Shown: piece by piece, positions 43,311 to 51,752 of the stretch
Numbering within the stretch: position 1 is the first letter of the stretch
Layout: each line of letters starts with the position of its first letter
Source of the DNA: Acidobacteriaceae bacterium
Lineage (GTDB): Bacteria > Acidobacteriota > Terriglobia > Bryobacterales > Bryobacteraceae
Direction of reading: 5' to 3'
NCBI GenBank assembly: GCA_019240475.1
Contig: JAFAYI010000019.1
Span: 167,754-231,753, forward strand
Length of the DNA: 64,000 nucleotides
Notes under the pieces: generated by a model
Databases searched by the model: none
Told to the model about the DNA's origin: nothing
What the model saw: the letters and a program-made list of their open reading frames with translations, nothing else
Program-made: the position numbers and the translations under genes

Positions 43311-44296
43311 ACGAAACCGAGCAGCCCTGGGTCACTTGGCTGATTCCCATCCTGAACGGCATGCCGTTCTTGCCGTCGGGGCTGCAAACAATTGTCGACC
43401 AGACTTACCGGAACTACACGGTTCTGGTATGGGACAACGGCTCGACGGACGGCACGCTCGAGGAGTTGCGGCGCTGGATTCCGGAGCGCATTCCAGGGCG
43501 GATCGTCGCCGATCGGCCGCTGCCCCTGGGGGCGAGCCTGGCGCGGCTTGTCGAAGAAGCCGAGACGGAATTCTGCGCGCGCTTCGACGCCGACGATCTA
43601 AATCGGCCGGAGAGACTGGAGCGGCAGGCGCGCTTTCTGCTGGAGCATCCAAGCGTCGGGGTGGTGGGCTCGCAGATCCACACCATCGACGAGCATGGCA
43701 ACCCGCTGCCGGAATACAATCACGAATCGAGCGACGCCGAGATTCGGTGGCTTGCGCGATATGGGTGCCGCTTGTGTCATCCGTCGGTGATGTTCCGGCG
43801 CTCCGTGATACTCGCCGCGGGCAATTACCACGATGTGCCGTCCGAAGACACGGATCTGTGGCTGAGAACCGCGGATGTGACCGAAATGGCGAATTTGCCG
43901 GAGCGGCTGGTCTGTTACCGGCGTAGGACGGGCAGCGTGACGGGATCGATTCGCGATTGGCTGCCGGTGCTGCGGAGGATCGCGGAATCGAGCGCGACCC
44001 GTTTGTTTCCCGGGATCGACGACTCGGAGAGAGCGTTAGACCTTTGGGACGCCACTGTTCCCTCGCGTTTGACCTGGATCGCGGAAAACAGGCATCCGGC
44101 GAAGCCGTCGCACCTGCGCGACCTGAAGAGAAGCGCTGTGCTGCTGGCGCGCAGAGTGGGCAAACCGGACGATTATTTTACCGGCGCCGAGATTTTTCGC
44201 GAGCAGTATTACCTGCTGAAGCGGCGCGTTCTGAAGCGCTTTGGACTGAGTCCTTTGCTGTGGCTGCGGGATCGCGCGGCATCGGCTCGCGTTTGA
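43307..44296 (+). CDS. Family 2 glycosyltransferase (set B, copy 1)
   Basis: 329 residues. A second GT2 type: WVTWLIPILNGMPFLPSGL, VWDNGSTDGTLEELRRW, the metal-binding ARFDADDLNRPERLERQ near 92, LCHPSVMFRRSVIL and SEDTDLWLRTA. Shares LEELRRWIPERIPGRIV almost exactly with its downstream neighbour, showing tandem duplication. Start overlaps the previous stop. Confidence 0.88.
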   Translation: MNETEQPWVTWLIPILNGMPFLPSGLQTIVDQTYRNYTVLVWDNGSTDGTLEELRRWIPERIPGRIVADRPLPLGASLARLVEEAETEFCARFDADDLNRPERLERQARFLLEHPSVGVVGSQIHTIDEHGNPLPEYNHESSDAEIRWLARYGCRLCHPSVMFRRSVILAAGNYHDVPSEDTDLWLRTADVTEMANLPERLVCYRRRTGSVTGSIRDWLPVLRRIAESSATRLFPGIDDSERALDLWDATVPSRLTWIAENRHPAKPSHLRDLKRSAVLLARRVGKPDDYFTGAEIFREQYYLLKRRVLKRFGLSPLLWLRDRAASARV

Positions 44297-44297
44297 T

Positions 44298-45269
44298 GTG
44301 GGTGAAGCCGTGGCAACTTCGAAGCCGGCGGTAACGTGGCTGCTTGCGGTGCGCAACGGGATGCCTTTTCTTCCCGAGACGCTCGCTTCCATCGCAAGCC
44401 AGACGTATCGAAATTTCTCGATGCTCGCCTGGGATAACGCCTCGACGGATGAAACGGTCGAGGAGTTGAGGCGCTGGATACCGGAGCGCATTCCGGGACG
44501 GATCGTGACCGGAGAGCCGCTGCCGCTTGGCCTGAGCCTGGCCGCGATGGTGGAACGCTCGGAGACCGAATTGTGCGCTCGCATCGATGCGGACGACGTC
44601 AACCTGCCGGATCGGCTGGAAAAACAGGTGGCGTTTATGAGCGCGCAGCCGGAAGTGGCCGTTCTGGGCGCGCAAGTGAACACGATCGACGGAGAGGGCC
44701 GCCACCTGGAACGCTGGCACTTTCCTTGCGGCGACGCCGATACCCGCTGGCGGCTGCGCTGGTTGAACCCGATTTCGCACCCAGCCGCGATGTTCCGCCG
44801 CAGCGTTGTGCTGCGCGCGGGCAACTATCGAGACTGCCATGCTTCCGAAGACTTCGACTTATGGGTGCGGGTGGCCGCAATGGCCGAGATCCGGAATGTG
44901 CCGGAGGTGCTGCTGTATTATCGACGCACTCCGGAGAGCGTGATGAGCAAGGTCACGGACCACGTTGCGATCGAGAGGCGGGTGATGCAGAAGAATGCCC
45001 GCCAGCTCTTTCCGGAGATGGACGAGGCGGCCGCGACCGATTTTTGGGAAGCGACACATCCACGGGAGCCTCAGCGGGCGGGAGGGCTGAAGCACCTGTT
45101 CGCCCTACGGCGGAGCGCGCGCCTGTTGGCGGAACGAAGCGGCAAGCCGTCCCGCTATTTTTTGGACACCGAGACGTTTCGGCACCAAGAAGACCGCATC
45201 AAGATGCGGATGTATGAGCGGCTGGGCTTGGGCCGGCTGGTCAGGTGGAAGCGCGGCTCGCGCGGATAG
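44298..45269 (+). CDS. Family 2 glycosyltransferase (set B, copy 2)
   Basis: 323 residues, GTG at 44298 one base after the previous stop (GTG 44310 is also possible). Same layout as the preceding gene: AVTWLLAVRNGMPFLPETL, AWDNASTDETVEELRRW, ARIDADDVNLPDRLEKQ, SHPAAMFRRSVVL and SEDFDLWVRVA. It converges on the GT4 gene with 12 bases between. Confidence 0.88.
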   Translation: MGEAVATSKPAVTWLLAVRNGMPFLPETLASIASQTYRNFSMLAWDNASTDETVEELRRWIPERIPGRIVTGEPLPLGLSLAAMVERSETELCARIDADDVNLPDRLEKQVAFMSAQPEVAVLGAQVNTIDGEGRHLERWHFPCGDADTRWRLRWLNPISHPAAMFRRSVVLRAGNYRDCHASEDFDLWVRVAAMAEIRNVPEVLLYYRRTPESVMSKVTDHVAIERRVMQKNARQLFPEMDEAAATDFWEATHPREPQRAGGLKHLFALRRSARLLAERSGKPSRYFLDTETFRHQEDRIKMRMYERLGLGRLVRWKRGSRG

Positions 45270-45281
45270 CCGAACGCGGCG

Positions 45282-46487
45282 CTAGGAAGCGGCGGCTTTG
45301 GCGAGTTCTTCCCGCCGCGGCTGTTTTGCGTCCCGCTTAGCGGCGGCGAGGATGATTCCGAGCAGCGTTTCGGCGGGGGCCGGGTCGTACATGCAGATGG
45401 CCGACTCATGCGCGAAGGCACCCATTTGCCGCCAGTCGTGACGGCGTTCCCAAGCGCGTTCGAGCACTGCGCCGAAGCCTTCGGCCGTGGCCGCCTGGGC
45501 AAGGAAGCCATCGCGGCCATCGTGAATCCATTCGCGGATTCCGCCTACATCGGTCGAAATTATGGGCCGGCCGCAGAGCATCGCTTCCACGATGACGAGC
45601 GGCGCGCTTTCGATTCTCGAGGGCATCAGGAGCGCGTGATGCGAGCGCCAGATGGATCGCACGTCGCGGACTTCTCCGCGCAACTCCACGCGATCCGCCA
45701 AGCCGTAGAAGGCGATCAACTCCTGAAGGTAGGCGCGATGCTCGCCCGAACCGAAGATGGAGAGCCGCCAGTCGCGATTTCTCCAGGTGCGGGCGCTCAG
45801 CGCCTGAATGGCCAAGTCCTGCCCTTTGCGGGTGACGTCGAGAGCGCCCACGCAGGCAAAGCGTGGAATTGCATCGTCGGGCCAGGGTTCGGAATGTGTT
45901 TCGGCGAGGTTCACCGGATTGCGAATAATTCGGGCCGCGTCGAGTTTGGTCGCGAGATTACGCTCGGTGGCTCGCAAGGTGGCGTCGGCTACGAACAGAA
46001 GCCTCTCGGCGGATCGGAGGAATTGAACGAGGCCGGAGCGCCAGGAATCGGCGGGCACGTGCTCGAAGTTGTTGTGGAATATGCCGAGATAGGGCAGGGG
46101 CGGCATGGTCTTGCGGAGGATGTCGAAGAGGTCGGGGTCGACGATTCCGCCGCCTTCGTTGATGACCACGACATCGGGCTTGGCATTAAAGAAAGATCGG
46201 AAAGGGGCCAAACGGGCGTTTTCGCGCAAGCGCTCGCCAAAGCGGTAGCTCAGAGCGCCTAACCGGCTGGCCACGCGGGTAGCTAACGAGGTGGACGAGG
46301 GTGGATGGAACATCCGGACGCCGGACCGTTCGAGATCGCTCCACACGGGATGCGAGACGGCGGGGCGGACGAAACAGGCGCTCACGTCGATGTCTTTTTC
46401 GATAGCGAGCTTGGCTGTTTGCACCCACAGTTCCTCGCTGCCGCCATAGGGGTGCCACTTAATGGAGGAGATGAAGCCGATGTGCAT
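45282..46487 (-). CDS. Family 4 glycosyltransferase
   Basis: 401 residues, GT-B fold. The N-terminal half holds MHIGFISSIKWHPYGGSEELW (glycine-rich acceptor loop). The C-terminal half holds the donor site: FACVGALDVTRKGQDLAIQAL, LSIFGSGEHRAYLQELI, HALLMPSRIESAPLVIVEAMLCGRPIISTDVGG with the E-x7-E. It probably adds a sugar to the same glycan as the adjacent GT2 genes, though it is on the opposite strand. Acceptor unknown. Confidence 0.88.
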   Translation of the reverse strand: MHIGFISSIKWHPYGGSEELWVQTAKLAIEKDIDVSACFVRPAVSHPVWSDLERSGVRMFHPPSSTSLATRVASRLGALSYRFGERLRENARLAPFRSFFNAKPDVVVINEGGGIVDPDLFDILRKTMPPLPYLGIFHNNFEHVPADSWRSGLVQFLRSAERLLFVADATLRATERNLATKLDAARIIRNPVNLAETHSEPWPDDAIPRFACVGALDVTRKGQDLAIQALSARTWRNRDWRLSIFGSGEHRAYLQELIAFYGLADRVELRGEVRDVRSIWRSHHALLMPSRIESAPLVIVEAMLCGRPIISTDVGGIREWIHDGRDGFLAQAATAEGFGAVLERAWERRHDWRQMGAFAHESAICMYDPAPAETLLGIILAAAKRDAKQPRREELAKAAAS

Positions 46488-46526
46488 GCCGCGTGAGGGT
46501 TGATCGACTGCGCAGCTTAAGCCACC

Positions 46527-47939
46527 TTAGTCGTTACCGTCAATCGTATCAACCTTATCCTCCTCATAAGAATTGGGAGCAGCCGCCGACCAGGTCGACT
46601 TTTCTGGGACGGCGAACTCGGCGAGCCGTTCTCGGATGGAGAGCGGCGCGTCGGCAAGAACTTCGCAATAGTCATCGCGGTATTGCTTGAAGAGGACGGC
46701 AGCCCGCTCGTGAAGAAGGTGCAGAGCGCGTCCTTCGCCGAGCGGCAGACGGAAGCGCTGGCGCGCTACGGGGTCCTGCGCCAGTTCCCGATCCATCAAG
46801 GCGAGCAGATCGGGTAACCCTTGGCCGGTCAAGGCGGAGATGGAGACGGCGGGCGTGGCGTTCAGGCGGGCTGTTTCGCCGAGGAGCCGATGGGTCAGAG
46901 CGGACAGATCGTGGGGGACGTCGGGAACGGGCTCGCGGCCGCTTCGGTTCAGAACGTCGCTCTTGTTAAGCACGAGGATCTGAGGCGTTTTTTCGGCGCC
47001 GATTTCGCCGAGTAGTCTGAGGACGTGTTCGCACTGTTCGGCAGCCGCAGGCGAGGTGATATCGACGACATGCAGCAAAAGCGCTGCAGCGGTGACCTCT
47101 TCGAGGGTCGCGCGAAAGGCGTCTACCAGGGTAGTAGGCAGGTTTCGAATGAAACCGACGGTGTCGCTGAGCAGGACACGTCGCTGAGAAGGCAGGCGTA
47201 TCTGGCGCACGGTAGGATCGAGCGTGGCGAACATGCGGGCGTCGGCCAAGACCCCGGCCCCGGTAAGGCGGTTGAAGAGCGTCGATTTACCAGCGTTGGT
47301 GTATCCAACCAGGCCGATGGTAGAGAGAGGGACGGCCTGGCGCTGGGAACGCTGGACGCCTCGGGTGGCGCGCACGCGTTCGATTTCGTTTTTCAGCTTG
47401 GCGATGCGGCGGCCGATCCGGCGGCGGTCGCTTTCAAGCTGGGTCTCGCCGGGCCCGCGCGTTCCGATGCCGCCTCCGAGACGGGACATCTGCGCGCCAC
47501 GCCCGGCAAGGCGGGGCAGAAGGTAGCTGAGCTGGGCCAATTCCACCTGTAACTGGCCCTCGCTGGTTCTCGCGCGCCGCGCGAAGATGTCGAGGATTAA
47601 TTGGGTGCGGTCCACCACCTTGACGTGGAGGCGGCGTTCGAGGTTTCTGAGCTGGGTAGGGGTTAGGTCGTGATCCACGATCACGGCGTCCACTCGATCC
47701 TGGTCTACGCGCGCTTTAATTTCCGCGAGTTTCCCGGAGCCGACCAGGGTAGCGGGATCGACGGCGGGGCGCGCCTGGGAGATGGAATCGACGACTTGGG
47801 CGCCGGCGCTTTCAGCCAGGGTCACGAGTTCGGCGAGCGAGTCTTCCGCTTCGTCGTGAGGGGATACATTCCGCAGCACGCGGGGGGCGCCGGTCACCTC
47901 TATACCGACCACGAGCGTGCGTTCGGGTGGGGTTTGCAC
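46527..47939 (-). CDS. hflX: GTPase HflX
   Basis: 470 residues, GTG start sharing a base with the hfq stop. N-terminal HflX domain (VGIEVTGAPRVLRN, VDPATLVGSGKLAEIK, VIVDHDLTPTQLRNLE), a coiled middle with LGGGIGTRGPGETQLESDRR, and a G domain with IGLVGYTNAGKSTLFNRLTG, DTVGFIRNLP and LNKSDVL. It splits or rescues 70S ribosomes in stress. The hfq-hflX order is the classical one. Confidence 0.96.
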   Translation of the reverse strand: MQTPPERTLVVGIEVTGAPRVLRNVSPHDEAEDSLAELVTLAESAGAQVVDSISQARPAVDPATLVGSGKLAEIKARVDQDRVDAVIVDHDLTPTQLRNLERRLHVKVVDRTQLILDIFARRARTSEGQLQVELAQLSYLLPRLAGRGAQMSRLGGGIGTRGPGETQLESDRRRIGRRIAKLKNEIERVRATRGVQRSQRQAVPLSTIGLVGYTNAGKSTLFNRLTGAGVLADARMFATLDPTVRQIRLPSQRRVLLSDTVGFIRNLPTTLVDAFRATLEEVTAAALLLHVVDITSPAAAEQCEHVLRLLGEIGAEKTPQILVLNKSDVLNRSGREPVPDVPHDLSALTHRLLGETARLNATPAVSISALTGQGLPDLLALMDRELAQDPVARQRFRLPLGEGRALHLLHERAAVLFKQYRDDYCEVLADAPLSIRERLAEFAVPEKSTWSAAAPNSYEEDKVDTIDGND

Positions 47940-48223
47940 TATTCGTTTGCATCCGGCTGGTCGTTGGCCCCGACGGAGGCGGCCGCAGTCGCGCCATGGC
48001 CGCCGGTGGAATGCAAGGGCTTAGAAACAACGACTGTAGAGATTGCGTGCTTAAAGATCAATTGCTCCTGATTATTGGTTTCGAGGACGACGGAATACTT
48101 ATCAAAGCTCTTGATGCGTCCCGAGAGCTTAACGCCGCTCATCAGGTAAATGGTCAAAAAGGTTTTATCTTTGCGGGCGTTATTAAGAAATGCTTCCTGA
48201 ATATTCTGCGCAAGCTTATCCAT
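47939..48223 (-). CDS. hfq: RNA chaperone Hfq
   Basis: 94 residues from ATG 48223 ([20 protein letters not shown]), the usual Hfq start; an in-frame TTG at 48259 would add 12 residues. The Sm1 motif ([20 protein letters not shown]) and Sm2 region ([24 protein letters not shown]) are complete. The end is a Gly/Ala/Asn-rich tail, longer than in many Gram-negatives outside proteobacteria. It forms a ring that pairs small RNAs with mRNAs. It is followed by hflX on the same strand. Confidence 0.95.
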   Translation of the reverse strand: MDKLAQNIQEAFLNNARKDKTFLTIYLMSGVKLSGRIKSFDKYSVVLETNNQEQLIFKHAISTVVVSKPLHSTGGHGATAAASVGANDQPDANE

Positions 48224-48259
48224 TATCTGTCTGATTCCTATTGTTTCGGCAGCGCTCAA

Positions 48260-48616
48260 AAGGGCTGTGCGCGATCCAACTCCGACGATACGAGGGTAGC
48301 TCCGGGCTCATGGCTCTTTGGCCACACCCACCCTACAGTATCTGGATTTTCAATCTATCCGCTCTGTTTCAGAGCTATCACTCCCGAGGGCTGTATTTAG
48401 TACTCGTTCCCGTTGAGCAATAGGACCGAGGTAGATAGCGGGGAAGACGGGGGAGGCCGTCCCGGAGCGCATGAACCAGTACGCACACACCAGGTTAAGG
48501 GGCCTTCTGTCCTCAAGATTGCGGTAATACTCCGCCGATAAGCATTTTGTCCACGATCTCACTTCCCATTCGGAGGTGGAGGTGGGATTAAGCACACAAA
48601 AAGGATAGATGGTCCA
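48260..48616. other. Intergenic region between hfq and the subtilisin
   Basis: About 357 bases (the first part may be hfq leader). It must hold divergent promoters for hfq-hflX and the protease. AAAGGAT lies 11 bases before the protease ATG. An open frame on the minus strand (48350-48595) has no coding signature I trust. I saw no tRNA or known RNA; a Hfq-linked small RNA could not be excluded by eye. Confidence 0.4.
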
Positions 48617-50464
48617 ATGAAAAAAATTCTCCTAATTCTTCTGGGGGCAGGGGCGCTGACGGCCTGGGCTGCACCCGTGAACCGAAAGCTATCGAGGGAA
48701 ATGGCGGCGGCCGACGCTCAAACGCCGGTTCGAGTGGTGGTTCAGTGGAATAGCGCGGCCGACGACACAAAGGATCGCAAGGTGCTTTCGCGGGGCGGCA
48801 CGGTTCACTACCGATTCAAGGCTCTGGCGGCTGGGGTATATACGCTGACGGGCGCGGCGGCGCAGGATCTGGCGAACGATCCGGACGTGGCCTACATTTC
48901 TCCGGACCGGGCGGTTTCCCCTAAGCTGGACCTGACCGCGGCAGCCGTCAACGCGAGCGCGGCGTGGAACGCCGGATGGAATGGGTCGGGCGTGGGCGTA
49001 GCGGTAATCGACAGCGGAATCAATGCGGACCCGAACCTGGGGCCGGGCAAATCGGTTGTTTTCAGCTACGACTTCACAAAGGCCGCTAACGCCACGGCGG
49101 TGTCCAACGTTCTGGCGCAGTTGAGCTCGGGTTTATCGTTATCGGGATTGCTGGGCAATATTCCGATTTCGGCGCTTTCGACCCCAGCGCCCGACCAGTA
49201 CGGGCACGGGCAGCACGTTTCGGGGATTATCGCCTCGAACGGGCTGAGTTCGAGTTGCACGAATTGCACGCGAACGTTCACAGGCATCGCGCCCGGGGTG
49301 AACCTGCTGGACCTGCGGGTTTTGGATCAAAACGGGGAAAGTAGCGACAGCACCGTGATACTTGCGATCGACACGGCCATCGCGCTCAAGAATATCTATA
49401 ACGTGCGGGTGATCAATTTGTCGTTGGGCCGGCCGGTTTTCGAGAGTTACACGCAGGACCCTTTGTGCCAAGCGGTAGAAGCGGCCTGGAACGCAGGAAT
49501 CGCGGTGGTGGTGGCGGCGGGGAACGATGGCCGCGACAACACGTACGGTGAGCAGGGTTACGGAACGATCAATGCCCCTGGCAACGATCCTTACGTGATC
49601 ACGGTGGGCGCGATGAAGACGGAGGGAACGCCCGCACGCACAGACGACCTGATTGCGACCTACAGTTCGAAGGGCCCCACGCAGATCGACCACATCGTGA
49701 AGCCGGACATCGTAGCGCCGGGGAACCTGATCGTCTCCTTGCTAGTGCCGAATTCGACGCTCGCGGCGCAAAATCCGGCAAACATGGTTCCGCTTACTTA
49801 TTTCGAGTCGAATTTGACGCCCGGGCAGGCGAAGAAGAACTCGGGGAATTATTTCATCCTGAGCGGGACGAGCATGGCGACGGGGGTAGTAAGCGGGGCG
49901 GTAGCCGACCTGTTCCAGGCGAATCCGAGTCTGACTCCGGATCAGGCGAAGGCGCTGCTGATGGAGACAGCCTACAAGACCTTTCCGCAATCGAGCACGG
50001 TGACGGATCCGACCAGCGGCCAGACGTTCACCGACTACTACGACATATTCACAGTAGGCGCAGGGTATATCGACCTAGCGGCGGCCCTCTCGTCGATCCA
50101 CAACGTACCGGCAAACGCCACGGCGCTATCGCCCGTTGCGACTTATCAGAGCGGCAGCGGAGCGGTGACGTTGAGTTACGATCCTTCCTCGATCTGGAGC
50201 GCACAGGCGGTGTGGGGCGCCAACTCGGTGTGGGGGGCGCAGTCGGTATGGGGCACGTCGGTGTTGCAGGGTAATCAGGCCGTCTGGGGAACGCAGGCGG
50301 TGTGGGGCACCAATTCGGCGTGGGCAGCGAACTCGGTATGGGGCGCGCAGGCGGTGTGGGGCACCAATTCGATGTGGGCCGCAAATTCCGCATGGGCCGC
50401 AAATTCGAAGTGGGCCGCGAATTCGAGCACCGCCCAAAGCGTATCGGTTACGGGCGAGCAGTAG
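48617..50464 (+). CDS. Secreted S8 (subtilisin-like) serine protease with tryptophan-hexad tail
   Basis: 615 residues. Signal peptide (MKKILLILLGAGALTAWA), an inhibitor-I9-like propeptide (about 30-100), then the peptidase: catalytic Asp in VAVIDSGINAD (near 133), His in YGHGQHVSGIIAS (near 198), Ser in LSGTSMATGVVSG (near 418). The last ~80 residues are a run of about twelve hexads of the form (V/A/M)W(G/A)(A/T)(N/Q)(S/A), then a short Ser/Thr tail. The tail may anchor or multimerise the enzyme on the surface. It lies upstream of two TadE-like genes on the same strand, but a terminator separates them. Confidence 0.93.
   Translation: MKKILLILLGAGALTAWAAPVNRKLSREMAAADAQTPVRVVVQWNSAADDTKDRKVLSRGGTVHYRFKALAAGVYTLTGAAAQDLANDPDVAYISPDRAVSPKLDLTAAAVNASAAWNAGWNGSGVGVAVIDSGINADPNLGPGKSVVFSYDFTKAANATAVSNVLAQLSSGLSLSGLLGNIPISALSTPAPDQYGHGQHVSGIIASNGLSSSCTNCTRTFTGIAPGVNLLDLRVLDQNGESSDSTVILAIDTAIALKNIYNVRVINLSLGRPVFESYTQDPLCQAVEAAWNAGIAVVVAAGNDGRDNTYGEQGYGTINAPGNDPYVITVGAMKTEGTPARTDDLIATYSSKGPTQIDHIVKPDIVAPGNLIVSLLVPNSTLAAQNPANMVPLTYFESNLTPGQAKKNSGNYFILSGTSMATGVVSGAVADLFQANPSLTPDQAKALLMETAYKTFPQSSTVTDPTSGQTFTDYYDIFTVGAGYIDLAAALSSIHNVPANATALSPVATYQSGSGAVTLSYDPSSIWSAQAVWGANSVWGAQSVWGTSVLQGNQAVWGTQAVWGTNSAWAANSVWGAQAVWGTNSMWAANSAWAANSKWAANSSTAQSVSVTGEQ
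50192..50425 (+). repeat. Tandem 18-bp repeats encoding Trp hexads
   Basis: In-frame 18-base units within the protease gene, encoding hexads such as VWGANS, VWGAQS, VWGTQA, VWGTNS, AWAANS and KWAANS. About twelve units are recognisable; one is stretched (VWGTSVLQGNQA). Units near the 3' end shift from VWG to AWA, which suggests local unit duplication. Confidence 0.85.
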
Positions 50465-50480
50465 ATTCGCGCTTCTGTCA

Positions 50481-50529
50481 GGCGGAGCGACGCTCTCATG
50501 CACAGGGGGGTTCGCTCCGCCATTTTCTT
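50481..50529 (+). terminator. Rho-independent terminator after the protease gene
   Basis: GGCGGAGCGA (50481-50490) pairs perfectly with TCGCTCCGCC (50512-50521), 21-base loop, followed by ATTTTCTT. It lies 17 bases past the protease stop and before the first tadE gene, so the pseudopilin genes probably have their own promoter. Confidence 0.75.
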
Positions 50530-50571
50530 GCCGTCCGCTAATGTGGGCAACGATTGCAGCCGATGTAATTG

Positions 50572-51096
50572 ATGACGACGGTTGAGAAGAAACAGGCTAT
50601 GCACACCACTTTTAGGAATGGCGAGCGTTGGTGGAAAATCCAAACGGGTGGTGAACGGGGCAGTACCCTGGTCGAATTCGCCCTGGTTTTAGTGCCGCTC
50701 CTCGCGCTCTTGTTGCTCATCCTCAACGTCGGTTGGGTTGTTTTCGCGCAAGCCAGCCTGCAGGAAGGCGTTCGGGAGGGGGTGCGCTGGGGAGTGACGG
50801 GGCAGTTGGTTTCGGGCTGTTCGGGATTGGATTGCTCCATCGCGAGCGTGGTCCAGACCTATTCGTTCGGGTTCGTGCAATCGAGTAACGTGAGCGTTCA
50901 CTACTATTCGCCCTCCACGCTCAGCGACGTCACCGGACAGGCTGGCGCCACGGCCGGCGGCAATATCGTGCAAGTTAGCGTGAGCAACATATCGGTAAAG
51001 AGTATGGGCGCCATTTGGAGAAATCCGACACCTCTCATATTGGGCGCAACCGCCTCCGACGTTATGGAAGCACGATCCATCATTCCACCGGAGTAG
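50572..51096 (+). CDS. TadE-like pseudopilin (first copy)
   Basis: 174 residues from ATG 50572 (a TTG lies just before). GSTLVEFALVLVPLLALLLLILNVG near residue 31 is the TadE helix with the Gly/Glu processing pattern. The remaining ~115 residues are extracytoplasmic and contain two Cys (CSGLDC). TadE proteins are minor pseudopilins of the Tad machine. The next tadE gene starts 3 bases after its stop. Confidence 0.87.
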   Translation: MTTVEKKQAMHTTFRNGERWWKIQTGGERGSTLVEFALVLVPLLALLLLILNVGWVVFAQASLQEGVREGVRWGVTGQLVSGCSGLDCSIASVVQTYSFGFVQSSNVSVHYYSPSTLSDVTGQAGATAGGNIVQVSVSNISVKSMGAIWRNPTPLILGATASDVMEARSIIPPE

Positions 51097-51099
51097 GCT

Positions 51100-51711
51100 G
51101 TGACTCGATCCCGGCCACAGAAATCCTCGGAACGAGGGAGCGCGTTCATCGAATTTGCTCTCTGCACCAGCCTGTTCCTGGTTCCCTTGCTGCTAGGCGC
51201 AATGGTCATTGGGATGAACGTGATCCGAGCGGTGCAGGTGACCACGCTTTGCCGAACCGCCGCCCATATGTATTCACAAAACGTCGACTTCTCCCAAAGC
51301 CAAAACCAGCAGGAGCTGGTCAAGGTGGCGCAAGGACTGAACATCACGGCAACCTCCGGCAACGGAGTCATTATTCTTACCCGGGTTCAATATGTAACCT
51401 CCACCGCGTGCGGTTCCCAGGCCTGCGCAAACGAAAACCAATATGTGATGACAAACCGCATCGTCATTGGCAATTCATCGCTTCACTCGAGCATCTTCGG
51501 CTCGCCGCCGGCCGCGGATATGCAGACCAACGGAGACGTGATTGTCGCGGACTACCTGAACGATCCCTATACGGTCGCGGCGAACTTCTCGAACATCATG
51601 ACGCTGACATCGGGGCAATATCTCTATGTCGCAGAGACGTATTTCACGTCGCCGGACCTGAATTGGTGGGGCGGCGGAGTGCCTCAAATCAACATCCGAT
51701 TTGTCTTTTGA
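51100..51711 (+). CDS. TadE-like pseudopilin (second copy)
   Basis: 203 residues, GTG start. GSAFIEFALCTSLFLVPLLLGAMVIG near residue 12 is the TadE helix. The extracytoplasmic part has CGSQAC, probably a disulfide, and ends VPQINIRFVF. It follows the first copy by 3 bases and converges on the TadG-like gene after 41 bases. These two genes and the TadG-like one usually travel together. Confidence 0.87.
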   Translation: MTRSRPQKSSERGSAFIEFALCTSLFLVPLLLGAMVIGMNVIRAVQVTTLCRTAAHMYSQNVDFSQSQNQQELVKVAQGLNITATSGNGVIILTRVQYVTSTACGSQACANENQYVMTNRIVIGNSSLHSSIFGSPPAADMQTNGDVIVADYLNDPYTVAANFSNIMTLTSGQYLYVAETYFTSPDLNWWGGGVPQINIRFVF

Positions 51712-51752
51712 TTGGCTTCGAGGCGTTTGTCCTCTAATTTGACTTGGGGCCG

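Noticed and set aside
48350..48595. Minus-strand open frame of 81 codons between hfq and the protease
   Set aside because: No ribosome site or family pattern; considered non-coding.
50192..50425. CRISPR-like array
   Set aside because: The 18-base units are in frame, have no spacers and encode a regular protein repeat.
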